Shown here one piece after another: positions 45,766-58,964 of a DNA stretch of 64,000 nt. Each line of letters starts with the position of its first letter. The stretch's first letter is position 1. Location: assembly GCA_023974075.1 (NCBI GenBank), contig CM043803.1, positions 5,243,495 through 5,307,494 of the forward strand, read 5' to 3'. Source of the stretch: Chaenocephalus aceratus (Eukaryota; Chordata; Actinopteri; Perciformes; Channichthyidae). The notes beneath the pieces were generated by a model. It worked only from the letters and a program-made list of their open reading frames with translations. It was not told the DNA's origin and did not search any database. The position numbers and the translations under genes were made by a program.

Positions 45766-48700
45766 GTAAGTGGAGACGTATAGTTGATGATTTACAGTGT
45801 GAAGTTGATGTTAATACAGTAATGTTCATGCTTTATGTTGGCACGTGGGACCTGCTTATGCAACCAGACGTATTGTTGGACAGAGAGCAGCTTCATTACA
45901 CAAGTGTTCATTGTAAAGCGTGGACTAAATCCGTTACCAGTCCCATTTTCCCGACCCTGAGGACAACAGAATGTGATCTTTGGCCTTTAACACCCCAATC
46001 TGGCAGATCCTGAATACCGCTCTAATTCACTGCATCATTATATAATGTGCTTATAGATATTTCTTCACAAACATCTTCAAAATTATATATTTGACATGAT
46101 TAAAAACAATCCAAGGTGTATATTTAGGGACTGAAACATTCGATCGGTCAGTATGCCACGTTGGTTGTGACAGAAATAACTAGCAAAAGATAGCCATAAG
46201 ACTTTGTAGACACATGTGGTCTCAAGAGGATGAAGCCTACCAACGTTTGAGATCCACTGACCGTCTCAAAAAGGAAATAACTATTGGATAGATTGATGCC
46301 CTGCTTGATGAACTTTAAAACCTTTTTAATATCTCAACATGTCATCATTAGATCAAAGTTTGAATTCGTCCAGTACCTTGGTTTATGACCAAATATTTGC
46401 TTAAATGATAACGCACTCACCTTCCTCGGTTGTACGCTGTTTAGTGTTTATTAGCACGTTAGCATGCTGTGGTTGTTTTGAAAGTAGGATGTATAGAAAT
46501 AAATCAGAGCACCACACAATTATTGAAATGACTTGCATGATTCTGCACTCCTTGTCCATAGAGATTCCCATTGCTTTTATTCTCCCTATCATGTTGATGT
46601 GTGTGTGATCAGCCCCTCTCACCCACCTGTAATAACTTCAGATTATTCCCACGCACACAGAATCCTTTCCTTATTTTCGCCCCGTTGTATAACTCTTAAT
46701 ACGTCTCCATTTCCCCAAACCTCTCTTCAGACAACCTGAACAATGCGCTGGGCTCTATCAGCGTCCTGGGGTTGGAACTGATCGCACACGAACTTGAACC
46801 ACATCTGAACACAGTGCTGGCCAACATCAAGGAGAGGAGTGAGTTCATTCCATTCCTAACACTGTGACATGTCACTAGTAATTGTATTCCAGGCTGTGCT
46901 ATTACTCAAGCCTAGCCTTAACACTTCCTACTACAGCCTAAATACATCAACACACGTCACAGAAATGACACGTTTCATTGTTGTTTTCTGGCCTTTCATT
47001 TGATGCTTATATTCCTGCTGCCACGTGCAATGTACATATTGATGTCTCTCCATACACCTATTCAATTCACAAGACACCATTCCTCCCACTCCTACTGACA
47101 GCTTTATCATAAGAGCTCCCCATTTTAAAACCTGGAGCAAACCGCACACCGGTGAGGGCTGAGCGGCTGAGAGGGGATCAGCTGTATGACAGTTGTAAGT
47201 TCTCGCTAGACGCTAAGCTGTTTGTGTCTCCCAGCAAAGAGCAGCAGGAGCATAGAGGAGGTAAAGGCGGGTTACAGAGATCACATTAACAGTGAGGCTG
47301 AAACAGATTCTATTCAGTTTGAAGATTAAAGACACACATCTTCTTGATATTTAAAGCCTCATAGTTCCTCGGCTGTGGCGTGTTAAATGACAGGGTTATA
47401 ACATGTTGTGTGTGACTGTGTTGTTTACATGTGTATTTCTGCGTGTGTCCAGAGAAAGGCGCTGCTGAGCAGGTGGTGATCAGTGGGATCTTGCCCATCC
47501 TGGCCCTGTCTCTGAGGAGCAGGGGGCCTCTCACTCTGCCCACCGCTAAGCTGGTGGCTGAACTCGCCAAGGAGTGTGAGTTAATCAGACAGATCATTTA
47601 TTAATACACAGTTTCTTATTCAAGCCCTTGATTCTTAAAAGTACATTTCCTGTCAGTTGCCCTTAAGGCCTGCTTCTCTGTTCTTTTGTATCTTTGTATT
47701 AATGTGGTTTTATGTTAATTTATTGTTTGTTTGTTTCCTGTCAGCTGTGGTTCGTAAAGGTTTCGGTGATGCAGGTTTAGCTCCGGCTTTGCTCTCCGTG
47801 CTGACCAGTCTAGATCAAGAGCTGCTGCTCCACGCGGCAAGAGCCATCTCTCGCATGTCTTATGACAGCTGTGAGTACATGTCTTTAAAGGTTTCAATCT
47901 AATGCATCAGAATAGGAATCTGCTTTATTGGGCTTTCACACTAAAGGACTTTGCTTTGTTATTGCAAAAAATAAAAAGCATTAAAAAGCAATAAAAGCAC
48001 AATAGGGCGCCTTTAAAAGATAATAAAAAAACAAATAAAAAAGATGTAGAATCAACATAAATATAGAATGCAAGGACAAATACAATTACATAATTAAAAA
48101 AAAGAGTGTTAAAGAATACAAATAAGATAAAACAATGACATTTACGAGAAACATACATTAATAAAAGAAGAACTCTAGAATACAAATATGAAAAAAGCAG
48201 TTGGAAAATGTACAATTGCGAAATATTTGCAAGAAACATAAGTTAAGCATCGAGTAAAAATACAATACAAATACGGAAAAACACTTAAATATCAGAATTA
48301 TACAAACAAAATGGATAATACAATAAAATATAATAATAATAATACATTTATTTTGGGGGGCGCCTTTCAAAACACCCAAGGACACCTTACAGGGTTACAG
48401 ATTTACAATTTACATTTACAATTTTACCTTACAAATTAAAACAGTCGATTTAGTGAAGTATCAGCCGGGGTAAGACAAGACAAACAACAGGAAATGGACT
48501 ACAAAAGGACACAAAAGGACACAGGGTACAGATTATAGAGAAAATGCCAGTTTGAACAGGTGGGGTTTGAGTTGGGTTTTGAATGTTGTTATGGAATCAG
48601 ACTGTCGGATGTGTCGTGGCAGTGTGTTCCAGAGTCTGGGAGCCGAGCAGCTGAAAGCTCGAGCACCCATGGTTTTGAGGCGATAGCTTGGGACGGTGAG

Positions 48701-50057
48701 AAGTCCTACGGACGAAGAGCGGAGGGTGCGGGAGGGGGTGTACTCCTGAAGGAGGTCAGAGATGTAGATGGGGGCTAGGTTATGGACAGCTTTGTATGTG
48801 AGTAGAATGTTTTTGTAGTCAATACGGTAGCGTACAGGAAGCCAGTGTAGCTGAGTGAGAATGGGGGTGATGTGGTCGGATGAGTTGGTGCGGGGGATGA
48901 TCCGGGCAGCAGAGTTCTGGATTATTTGCAGTCTATTGAGGAGCTTGATGGGAAGGCCAGTCAGAAGTGCATTGCAGTAATCAATCCGGGATGTGACGAA
49001 TGAGTGGACCAGGATTTCAGTGCTGGGTTGGGACAGAGATGAGCGGAGTCTGGAGATGTTCCGAAGATGAAAGAAAGCGGTGCGGGTGATGTTTTTTACG
49101 TGTGGTGCGAATGAGAGGGAGCCGTCCAGAATGACACCGAGGCTTTTCACTTGGGCAGAGAATGGTATGGGGAAGCCGTCGATGATGATGTTTGATGCTG
49201 GGGTGATATGTGAATTGGTGAGGGTGGATTTGGAGCCGATGAGCAGGGCCTCAGTTTTGCTACCGTTAAGCTTCAGGAGGTTCCTGTTCATCCAGCTCCT
49301 GATGTCCTCAAGGCATGTTGTGAGGGAGGTTGGGGGGAGGGCAGTGGTGGGTTTGGAGGAAATGTAGACCTGTGTGTCATCGGCGTAGCAGTGGAAATTA
49401 ACCTCATGGTGACGGAGGATTTTGCCCAGGGGGAGGAGATATATGATGAATAGGAGTGGACCCGAATAACCATTCCCTTTCCCCCCCTTTTACATTTTTT
49501 GACATTATTCCAGGGTTTTTTCAATTGCTATGAAGCTCTCTTACATCTAAACAACAATTTTTTTATTTGGTTCTATGCCTCCAGCCAAGCTGCAGCACCT
49601 GCTTCTCTGTCGGGGTGCGGTGCCTCGCCTGGTCGCCATCCTGCTCCGCTTCCCTGACAAGGAGGCCCTGGAGGAAGTGTGCCTGCAGGCGCTCTGTAAC
49701 ATCAGCGGCATGGGGGTGGCAGAGGAGGCAGGCATGGTCTGGGAGAGGGGTGCATCTGTGAGGCCGGGGGAGACTGTTTTTCACGGCGTTTCTCCTCACA
49801 CCTGTGATGTTGCCTCTTCTGTGACTCTGGTGTGTGTGTCTCAATGGGCCCCGGGTCAATATGCGGTCAACATTGAGGTTTTCCAGCGCTGCTCCTCCTC
49901 TTTCTGGAGCCTTCACGGGAACAAACGGAACGCTCGTTGGTTTCCTTTCTCCAGATTGGGAAGCTTTTCTAATCTGTTGAAGATGATCAAATTCTCTACA
50001 AGGAATGTTCCTGGAACCAAAAGTCTGAGGAATCGCGTGTTTCACACTTTCCTCTGA
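45672..50057 (+). CDS. Truncated RAP1GDS1/SmgGDS-like armadillo protein (whole coding span, five exons)
   Basis: RAP1GDS1 (SmgGDS) is an all-armadillo protein of about 560-607 aa that chaperones and activates small GTPases with polybasic tails. This gene encodes about 307 aa. Residues 32-200 resemble only the N-terminal repeats of RAP1GDS1: DNLNNALG fits DNLSDTL; ISGILPILALSL fits ASGILQLFASLL; AKLVAELAKE fits ANIIAEVAKN; SLDQELLLHAARAISRMSYD fits SKDQEVLLQTGRALGNICYD. From about residue 200 the exon continues into sequence with no armadillo pattern and stops at 50055-50057. All four introns are phase 1, as in repeat-per-exon genes. No further repeats were found downstream to 64 kb. Confidence 0.75.
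46731..46838 (+). CDS. SmgGDS-like gene, exon 2
   Basis: Residues 32-67, DNLNNALGSISVLGLELIAH through LNTVLANIKER. Acceptor CTCTTCAG, donor GTGAGT, phase 1 on both sides. Confidence 0.78.
47453..47575 (+). CDS. SmgGDS-like gene, exon 3
   Basis: Residues 68-108, KKGAAEQVVISGILPILALS and the helix LPTAKLVAELAKE: one armadillo-like repeat. Acceptor TGTCCAG; donor GTGAGT at 47576. Confidence 0.8.
47745..47870 (+). CDS. SmgGDS-like gene, exon 4
   Basis: Residues 109-150, SVVRKGFGDAGLAPALLSVL and then ELLLHAARAISRMSYDS: the exon closest to RAP1GDS1. Acceptor CTGTCAG; donor GTGAGT at 47871. Confidence 0.82.
47871..49584 (+). other. SmgGDS-like gene, intron 4
   Basis: 1.7-kb intron. About 47950-48340 is A-rich with loosely repeated ATACAAAT-type words; 48337-49468 is an L2 LINE fragment on the minus strand. 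Confidence 0.75.
48337..49468 (-). mobile_element. L2-clade LINE, 5'-truncated, with reverse transcriptase C-terminus
   Basis: The minus strand encodes about 310 residues without a stop: GPLLFIIYLLPLGKIL, then the catalytic YADD at 49376-49387, SWMNRNLLKLNGSKTEALL, LHWLPVRYRIDYKILL-type motifs and the closing WNTLPRHIR...FKTQLKPHLF. The usual L2 3' end (TTTGAAAGGCGCC) and an (ATT)n tail follow at about 48337-48370. It lacks the N-terminal reverse transcriptase and endonuclease, so it is dead. Confidence 0.92.
49585..50057 (+). CDS. SmgGDS-like gene, exon 5 (armadillo end plus unrelated tail)
   Basis: It opens SKLQHLLLCRGAVPRLVAIL and EEVCLQALCNISGMG (armadillo), then runs on through VWERGASVRPGETVFHG and more than 90 residues without recognised similarity to TGA at 50057. 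A usable donor, GTGAGG, lies at 49758. If it is used, the tail is intronic and the gene would continue in exons not found in this window. Confidence 0.7.
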
Positions 50058-51610
50058 CAGCTTGTACAACTCTGAAGAAGGGACTACTACAACCTCTCTG
50101 AACACTTCACCAGTTATGGAATGTTTACACCTGATACACTTTTTGTAAATATTTTTGACATATTCTCTAAATTGTTAAATGTCTCTTGTCTATTCCTGTT
50201 TACTTTTATCTGGCTGATGGCAATGTACATCCTCTCTGAACCACCTGTATTACTAGAGTTTAACACTAGATGGCATGCATGTGCTTTGTGGAGACACATG
50301 TTTGTGTGCATTGCAATGCTTAAGAAATAGAACACCAGTTTGTGACTTGCACACATGCCTACTCAGATGGACTGCACTTGATAATGACAAGCTGTCTGAC
50401 TGCACATCTCAGTAGCTATTCTCAGATATTTACATAGATTTAATTTTGTTACTTTACCCGACTGTTGATGTCAGTGTTGAATTGAGCGCTTGCTCTTTGA
50501 CTGTAACTCTGTTAAATACAAAGGCCGACACAAAGATAGACACAAGTGTATCTATCCCCTCTCTCAATCGTTCTACTATTTCTCTTCCTCTAATTACCTC
50601 TCTTATTGCTTCCCTCCTGCTCCAGGCGTGCCAAAGCAGGGGCACGCTCTCTAATCAATTCTTACTTTGTTACTCTGGGAGCCACTTAAATATTTCCTTT
50701 GATAGAGAACAGGCTTTGGAGTTATTTAAAGGTGGACAATAGGCCCACACACCTATTCTTGATCTGGTAGATGACTGTACACTTGTTACACAGAGTACAA
50801 AAACACATTTACACAAGAGCATTATGGACAGACTAACAGGAAGCGATATTCTTAAAAGGTGACAGACTGTAATTAGTGCATTAGCGGCTGTAGTATCTGG
50901 GAAAAACCTTTTTAATATCAGAACAACGTGTCTAGGATGGCAAGACTAATTCCTGTGGGACAGGGCCCAGGAACAGTGCTACAATTAAGAAGCTCAAACC
51001 TTTTGAACCGGAGCGAATATGTCGGGTCCAAGAAGATTTTTACATTTGCCGATTGCTCTCACATGCGAGTGCAGTTGACATGCTGGTTTTAAGGTTTGTG
51101 TAATGTGATCACAATTCAATTATAAAAACGCAGCTGGAAAAACAGAACCATTAAAGTGAATATTAAATATGTAAATGTTTGATCTAATGTCCTTCTGTTT
51201 TGACAGCTTTTATGTTGGATACCTGTTTAAGCCCCTCACGTGTAGCCACATTCACAGCTGCCATAGCACGAGAAAAGTGATTTCCCCAAAACATATATCT
51301 CTCAATCTGTTTTTTAATAACAACTGATAATATTCTGAAGGGATTTCCAGAATAACCATCGAGATGAAAAAATATATCTGTCTGTTACATGATAAAATAC
51401 ATATTTTTAACACATTTTCCAAGTGGTGCCCCTTTCTCCTAACACAGTTGGAGTTGGATACTTTTTTCTGTCTACTTGGTTTATTTACATTGGATAATTC
51501 AGAATTTCTTTGACATTTGGTGTTGAGCTAGCTAACATGAGCTAATTAGCTAAATGTGGTAGCAGCAGTGGAGCTAGCTTGAAAGAGTCATTCATGTGAT
51601 GCAGGTGAGT
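50058..51610. other. 3' flank of the SmgGDS-like gene and intergenic DNA
   Basis: No coding signal. No canonical AATAAA was seen in the first 800 bases; ATTAAA words occur near 51150. No recognised repeat. Confidence 0.45.
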
Positions 51611-51611
51611 T

Positions 51612-52315
51612 TTAAAGGTCCCATGTCATGGCCATTTCTACTGATCATAATTCCATTGTTGAGGTCTACTAGAATAGATTTACATTGTTCAATGTTCCAA
51701 ACTCACATTGGTTTCTCATACAGCATCTCTGTAGTATGTGTATTCACTCTCTGTCCTACACTTTATATATACAGTGAAGTCTATGGTCCTACACAGCCCC
51801 TGCCCCCCCCTCCCTATGAGCCCACTGTGCTCTGATGTGTGTGTATGTGTTACAACAGCGTTTGTTAGCAACCGGAAAAGGACACCAGTAATGACAAACA
51901 GATGAGAATGCTGGGTGCGGACAGTGTGAGCTGGTTTACTGGTGTCGTTTCCTGGTTGCAGCGTGGGGTCTGCGAGACAGCGAGACATCGCGAAACTCGG
52001 CCTGAGAAATCCGCGCAGCCGCTGCTGAGAAAAGATAAGGCTGCATGAGTGTGTGTGAGGAGCTCCACGGATTGGTCCATTTGGACCTGGGTATGGTCAC
52101 GTCACTATACTCGGGAAGAAAAAAATGGAAAAAGAAAAATGTCCAACGAGACGTTCTGGGGCAGCATAGACAGGTATTTTCTGTGTTAGAGTTTTACTCC
52201 CTACAGGGTGTACTTTGAGGGGTTTTGACTCTGCAGACCGTTTACATGCAGAAAAACCTTCATAACACACAAGGGGACGGGTAATAACCGGAAAGGCATG
52301 ACATGGGACCTTTAA
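51612..52315. mobile_element. TTAA-flanked non-autonomous DNA transposon (704 bp)
   Basis: TTAA at 51612-51615 followed by AGGTCCCATGTCATG, and at the far end the exact complement CATGACATGGGACCT before TTAA at 52312-52315. The perfect 15-bp inverted ends and TTAA duplication fit a piggyBac- or Kolobok-type MITE. No transposase. Confidence 0.88.
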
Positions 52316-54060
52316 GGAATAATCACATAAAAAAAAGTATGATAGGGAATATAACAAAAAAAAATACATGTATTTGTACATGTACACAATGTATCTTATT
52401 TAATTTATATTTAACACTTTTTAGTTTGATGTGGATCAGGATTTATAAATGCGGAAAAGTTCCATATTTTATTGCCTACTGCTTTCAACAAAATACATTT
52501 TACAAATACACGTCTTTGCATGAACACATGATGCATCAAACACAAAGTGTTAAATCAATAGCTCCTCTCCCACTCTGTAATAAGAGGCTCGGGAAGCTGC
52601 ATATATTACTTTTAATATAAGACTTATTAATAATGCATGATGAACTTTGCATTATATGCCCTCAAACCCAGAGAACATAGCTGGAGCCTGTTTTATTGCT
52701 TGTCTTTGCAAATTAGTCATTTCAACTTTAATTCTCTTGTTGATTTCTGCAGAAACAACTGTGTGTAATTGCATTAGGACTTCATGGGGCTGAGATTCTT
52801 ATTACTGCTTTTGTCATTTCTTTATTGTGGCCTCGGTTATTTTTAGCCTGTAGCATCCTTCAGCGTAAGACAACAATCATCCACCTGGTGGACAACACAT
52901 ACTCACTCTGTTGATATGGACACACAAACGAACCACAACATATAGTAGCAAGCACAGAGATACCAAACACAGTGAATGCAAACATTTTGATAGATCCTTC
53001 CTCAGGGGTTTGCCACTTGTCTTTCAACATAACAGGTTTGATTGGCAGGTGGATAAAATCATGGACCCCTGATTCTCTGCCTCTCTGACACACGGCGCCT
53101 TTGCAGCTGGCCCAATACTCACTTATTGACCTTTGTGACAGGTTGAGGACATCTTTCATCAGCAGAGAATACAGAATTAGCATTTACGAATCGATACCTC
53201 TGACAAGCAGAAGTGAATTATTGGACGGATCCACTTAACTGTGTTGCGTGCCATTCTTGCTGGGGACGGTGTTGGCCTCGGCCTTAGATAGAAGAGCTTG
53301 TGAGGAGAGTTTAAGCCTCAAGCGATTGGGAAGTGATATTGACAGTCTTTGAACAAAAACATCTCAAGAACAATAAATGGTTTTTAATGCCATCTACATA
53401 TTTTCAGAGAACTACATCAAGTACCGTGTATGATCAAAGACCAGTCATTAATGTCACTATGGGTTTGGATAAAAAAAAAAAGTCTTAGAAATGATGTTGA
53501 CCCACCGGCATCTGTGTGAAAAATGTAAATACACTTTATTACTCCCCACACATTGCTGGTTATCTTACATGAACCATTTAGGGGAAAACATCGTTTTCAT
53601 ATGATGGTGATTATTTGTATTGTGTAAAATATATATTAACTTCCTTGTCATACAGTTGTGCTAACAACATCGCTTTATACATCAATGATACTGATTCTAC
53701 TACAACTCTGGTACACTGCTCGAGATTATGCTTGATGATATGGAAATCAGTGGCGTATTCTCTTTTTTACAGTTCGGGTAATTTATCTATGCTGTGTGTT
53801 GCTGCCACCTCTCCCTTATTGTCATTGAGCATTTTACAAAGGGTGAGACAGCGCCCCTCTGGTGACATACAGTACTGCACTCTCTGTAAACTAATCACGG
53901 CCGTGATGAGGCCAGGCGAAATTGGCATCCCTTGGTGAAAAAAAATGGAGGGATTGACCCTTCAACTGAGGCCAGCGTCACGCCACTGCCTCTGTGATTA
54001 TTCAGGGTAATGCCAAGGGAAGCCACCCTTGGCTACCCACCAATGAAATCGCATCAACGT
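52316..54060. other. Intergenic DNA
   Basis: AT-rich sequence; the open frames present carry no family motif or splice structure. No recognised repeat. Confidence 0.5.
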
Positions 54061-54067
54061 CTACTGA

Positions 54068-54765
54068 CCATACTTGCCAACCTTGAGACCTTTCAAAACC
54101 ACCGCGGTGGGGGGGAGATTAACATTAACATGCTTATTGTAGTTGTAGGTGCAATGCCTTGCGGCCTGTAGCACCATCCTTGATGGAGCATATGTGTGGG
54201 CTGGACCTGTATTTTACAGGAAAGGAGTGAGCAGAGGGTAGAGTTGTCGATTCTTGTTCAGTTTTCTTCCTCACCCTCTCAGACTTTCATTTGCGCGCGC
54301 TACTAAAGAGACGCGCTACCATGGAAATGAAACAATGGTGTAGCTGTATTAAAGTCCGAGTGGAAACAGTCGTGAGTAAATCTGATTTTGTCAGAAATTG
54401 GGAGAAATGCGGGAGAAATATGACCCGGAGGAACCGGAGAGGCAATGAATCTGGAGTCTCCCGCGAAAATAGGGAGGGTTGGTATGCTACTGACATCCAC
54501 ATGGTTAGCATGTAGGCTAACATCGTAAGTAAGTGCTATGGATGTTGGCCATTTTGAATACTTATTAAAAACACCTTTGACTAAATTCACACTACAACAG
54601 CAGCAACATTCAATTGGACCACAGTTCAACTCCCAGACTACCAGAGATATTGACTCTAATGTTGCCGAGGACCTAAATGCTTTTGGGAAATTCTACGACG
54701 TGCTTATTGAACACTTCACCGATATGGAGAATGGCCTTCTTTTACAATCTGGGTGAGTGGAAAAC
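54068..54765. other. Possible decayed DNA transposon with an exon-like frame
   Basis: CTTGCCAACCTTGAGACC at about 54073 and the inverse of CCAACCCTCCC at about 54472-54482 form a loose inverted pair typical of a dispersed fish repeat. Next to it 54538-54753 is open (MDVGHFEYLLKTPL...NAFGKFYDVLIEHFTDMEN) and ends at a donor-like GGTGAGT. The frame is not recognised; it may be a remnant transposase exon or chance. Confidence 0.3.
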
Positions 54766-55737
54766 ACACCCCTTCTCTCTCTGTGGGGTTACTGTTTACT
54801 AACCTGCCTACTAGCTATTTGTGCAGTGTCTGTTGCTTACTGTGGCCTGCTGACTTGGGTTTAGCTTGTTTTATCAGTCCAAATTAGTTATTTTATTGTA
54901 GTTGTTTACACACATAAAATCAGCACCATGTGCCTATATTGATGATATTGTTCATTTTTTTCGTCACTTATATATTTGACGATACAATTATTTCCTGGCA
55001 TTTTCTATTTAAATCTTTTCAATTGAATGTATCCGTGTTTTTTTTTAATGTATTTGGCATTTCCCCCTGCAATATATAGAATAAATCAAAAGACTTATGA
55101 TATTGTTGTGACATACCATGCTCAGACAAATATGTTTGACCTTTAAGACATTTTGCTGGCATTCTATGCTATGACATTTGTTATGGTACACTGTACTATA
55201 AACCTTTTGGATTAAATACTTTTCAGTTGACTGTACTATAACGTGACTTTTTCTATGACTTTAAAAAACATTACGACAAGACATAATATGGAAGAAATAT
55301 ATCTTTGGATTGTATTTCTTCCTTGTATTACAGCATATTTAGCCATTAAGCTGCCAACATTTCAGAAGACATCTACCTCTTTTAATACCAGCAGTGAAAC
55401 AGTCAATTGAAATGTCATCCAGTCAGCTGAAAAGCGAACACACCTGTTGCTGCCCAGCTACGGTATGATGCAGCACAAGGTTATGACAAGCAGATGTTAA
55501 ACTGAACACCAAAGAGCCCGCCGCGTCCCAGACAGCTTATTTTTACCCAAAGAAGTCAGAGAGCTGAATGGTCGTTTCAAACGCTGGCTCCTTCACTTCT
55601 ATTTCTGTACCCACATCACAAGCAAACATGGCACAGATGTAGCTCTCCCCTGCTGCTCTGAGCGACAGAATAAGGCTATACTGGAACAGGCATCAACAAC
55701 CAGGACCAAACACTGAGGCTGCACTACAGGCACGTAC

Positions 55738-55738
<1 letters not shown>

Positions 55739-55820
<82 letters not shown>
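55739..55820. repeat. (TG)n microsatellite, 82 bp
   Basis: Uninterrupted TG dinucleotides. Together with the (CA)n tract 95 bp downstream it forms an inverted pair. Confidence 0.96.
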
Positions 55821-55822
<2 letters not shown>

Positions 55823-55911
55823 TGAGACTGTAACTCTGTGCGTGTACTAGCGACGGGTTGGTGGTAGAGGAAGCCATCTGTCCTGGCCTATTAACGCCAT
55901 CACAGGAGGGA

Positions 55912-57478
<1,567 letters not shown>

Positions 57479-58752
57479 TTAAAGGGGTCCCATAGAGCAG
57501 TGGTTCTCAAATGGGGGTACCCCTGGGGGTACGTTGGGATACTGCAGGGGGTACGTGAGATGTATTTTATGTTAATGAAAAAAAACGTAATTAATGCATT
57601 TAAACAAGCTACTAATAGTAGATTAACTACTTTATTCAACATTTTACAGTAATTCTGGATAATAAAATGGGAAAAATAAACGGGGTGCTCTCTTTTCCTC
57701 TCCCTCTCCCGACAGCCCGTCAGTCTCGTGCAGCTCGCTGAACCTGTAATGAGTGACCCAACAGTAAAGAATAAATATATTTATAACTAGTGTAGCTAGT
57801 TCCAGAGTAGATAAACTAGCTAAGTATGTTAGGTCAACTCTTGTGTATTTAATTTTGCTCCACTCAACGGTCCGTCACAGCGGCGGAGCTGTGATCATGC
57901 AGAGCTGCGTGTTCTCCGTCAGCAGCAGCTGAGCTGATCTCTGATCTCTCTCTCGCGTCCGGTTAGACTTCTCTCGCGTTTATGTCCAAATCTAGCTAGT
58001 TCTAGCCAGCGCCATATAGATAGAAGAGTTACGACACCGGAAGTCCAAAAACGGTTATCGTCACGTGGTTCATGGAGACGAGGATCGTTCCCCGGAAGTT
58101 CATGGCGGGCAATGTGAATGCATTGATAACAGGAGATAGAACTACGATTTTTGGTAATTATTAGTGAATAAAGGTTTTGATTTGCAATATTTATACAACA
58201 AATCGATATGTGTATGTATTTACATCAATATGTTTTAAAAAATAAAATAGAATTTGCTAATATTAAGTGATATTAGGATTAGTGTGAACAACTAGTTTAC
58301 ATGTTACTAACAGTGCCTTGTTAAAGAGCCTGTTGCTGTTTATTTATAGCTTTGAATTCTTTCAAACCAATATTATCTTCTTAAACTTGTATGGTAGTCA
58401 GGAGCATCACTTTCTAATGTTTATTGATACATTTAGAGGGAGGGGATCTAAAGTAATGCTTTAAAATTCAGATTGGATTCATTTCTAACATTTTCTTAAA
58501 TTCATGGTAGTTTCAGTAATCCCCTGGTAATTGAGGACACAAGTTATCTAAATGACTAATGTCATCTTTATGGCTTTCAGAAAGGACAGGAGACCGACAG
58601 GTGACTATCAAAGGACTAGCAGCAGCATGATGATGATGATGATGATGATAAATGTGTTGTTTTAGGAACATCCATTGCAAATACATGGAATTCAATAAAC
58701 ATTGAATAGCATATCATAGAGTTTGTCGGTGCCTTTTCCTCCGTGTTGTCCT

Positions 58753-58837
58753 GGTTTGCTGTGCTGCCTCCTAGTCGCCACCATGGTTTTCTGTGCTGCC
58801 TCCTAGTAGCCACCATGGTTTGCTGTGCTGCCTGGGG
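58753..58837 (+). repeat. 32-bp tandem repeat carrying start codons
   Basis: Two full 32-base copies (58753-58784 and 58785-58816) and a 16-17-base partial third, each beginning GGTTTGCTGTGCTGCCT or a one-base variant and ending GCCACCAT. Each junction creates GCCACCATGG, an optimal vertebrate start context. The second is followed by a six-codon ORF and stop; the third opens the THAP frame. Confidence 0.85.
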
Positions 58838-58964
58838 ATGCTCAAATCGCTCAGAGAAAGGAGTACGAATGTACGGCTTCCCCACTGACACAGAGCGGAG
58901 GAAAAAATGGCTGGCTCAAGTCAGCAGGAGCAATTTCACGACCAACAGCAACAACATATGTGAT
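58815..58964 (+). CDS. THAP zinc-finger exon (partial)
   Basis: THAP domains are C2CH zinc-coordinating DNA-binding modules found at the N-terminus of P-element transposases and derived host proteins. The 50-codon frame reads MVCCAAWGCSNRSEKGVRMY, then GFPTD and ERRKKWLAQVSR, and ends in ICD. Cys4 and Cys9 fit the first zinc pair, the FP and W-L-x-x-x-x-R residues are in register, and Cys49 fits the third ligand; the final His would lie in the next exon. Donor-like GTAATT follows at 58965. The start is the third of three ATGs in a small tandem repeat, with a strong GCCACCATGG context. No downstream exon could be assigned. Confidence 0.65.

Noticed and set aside
49563..50105. 180-codon minus-strand frame across the last exon of the SmgGDS-like gene
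   Set aside because: It is antisense to an exon with clear armadillo similarity on the plus strand and has no recognisable motif itself.
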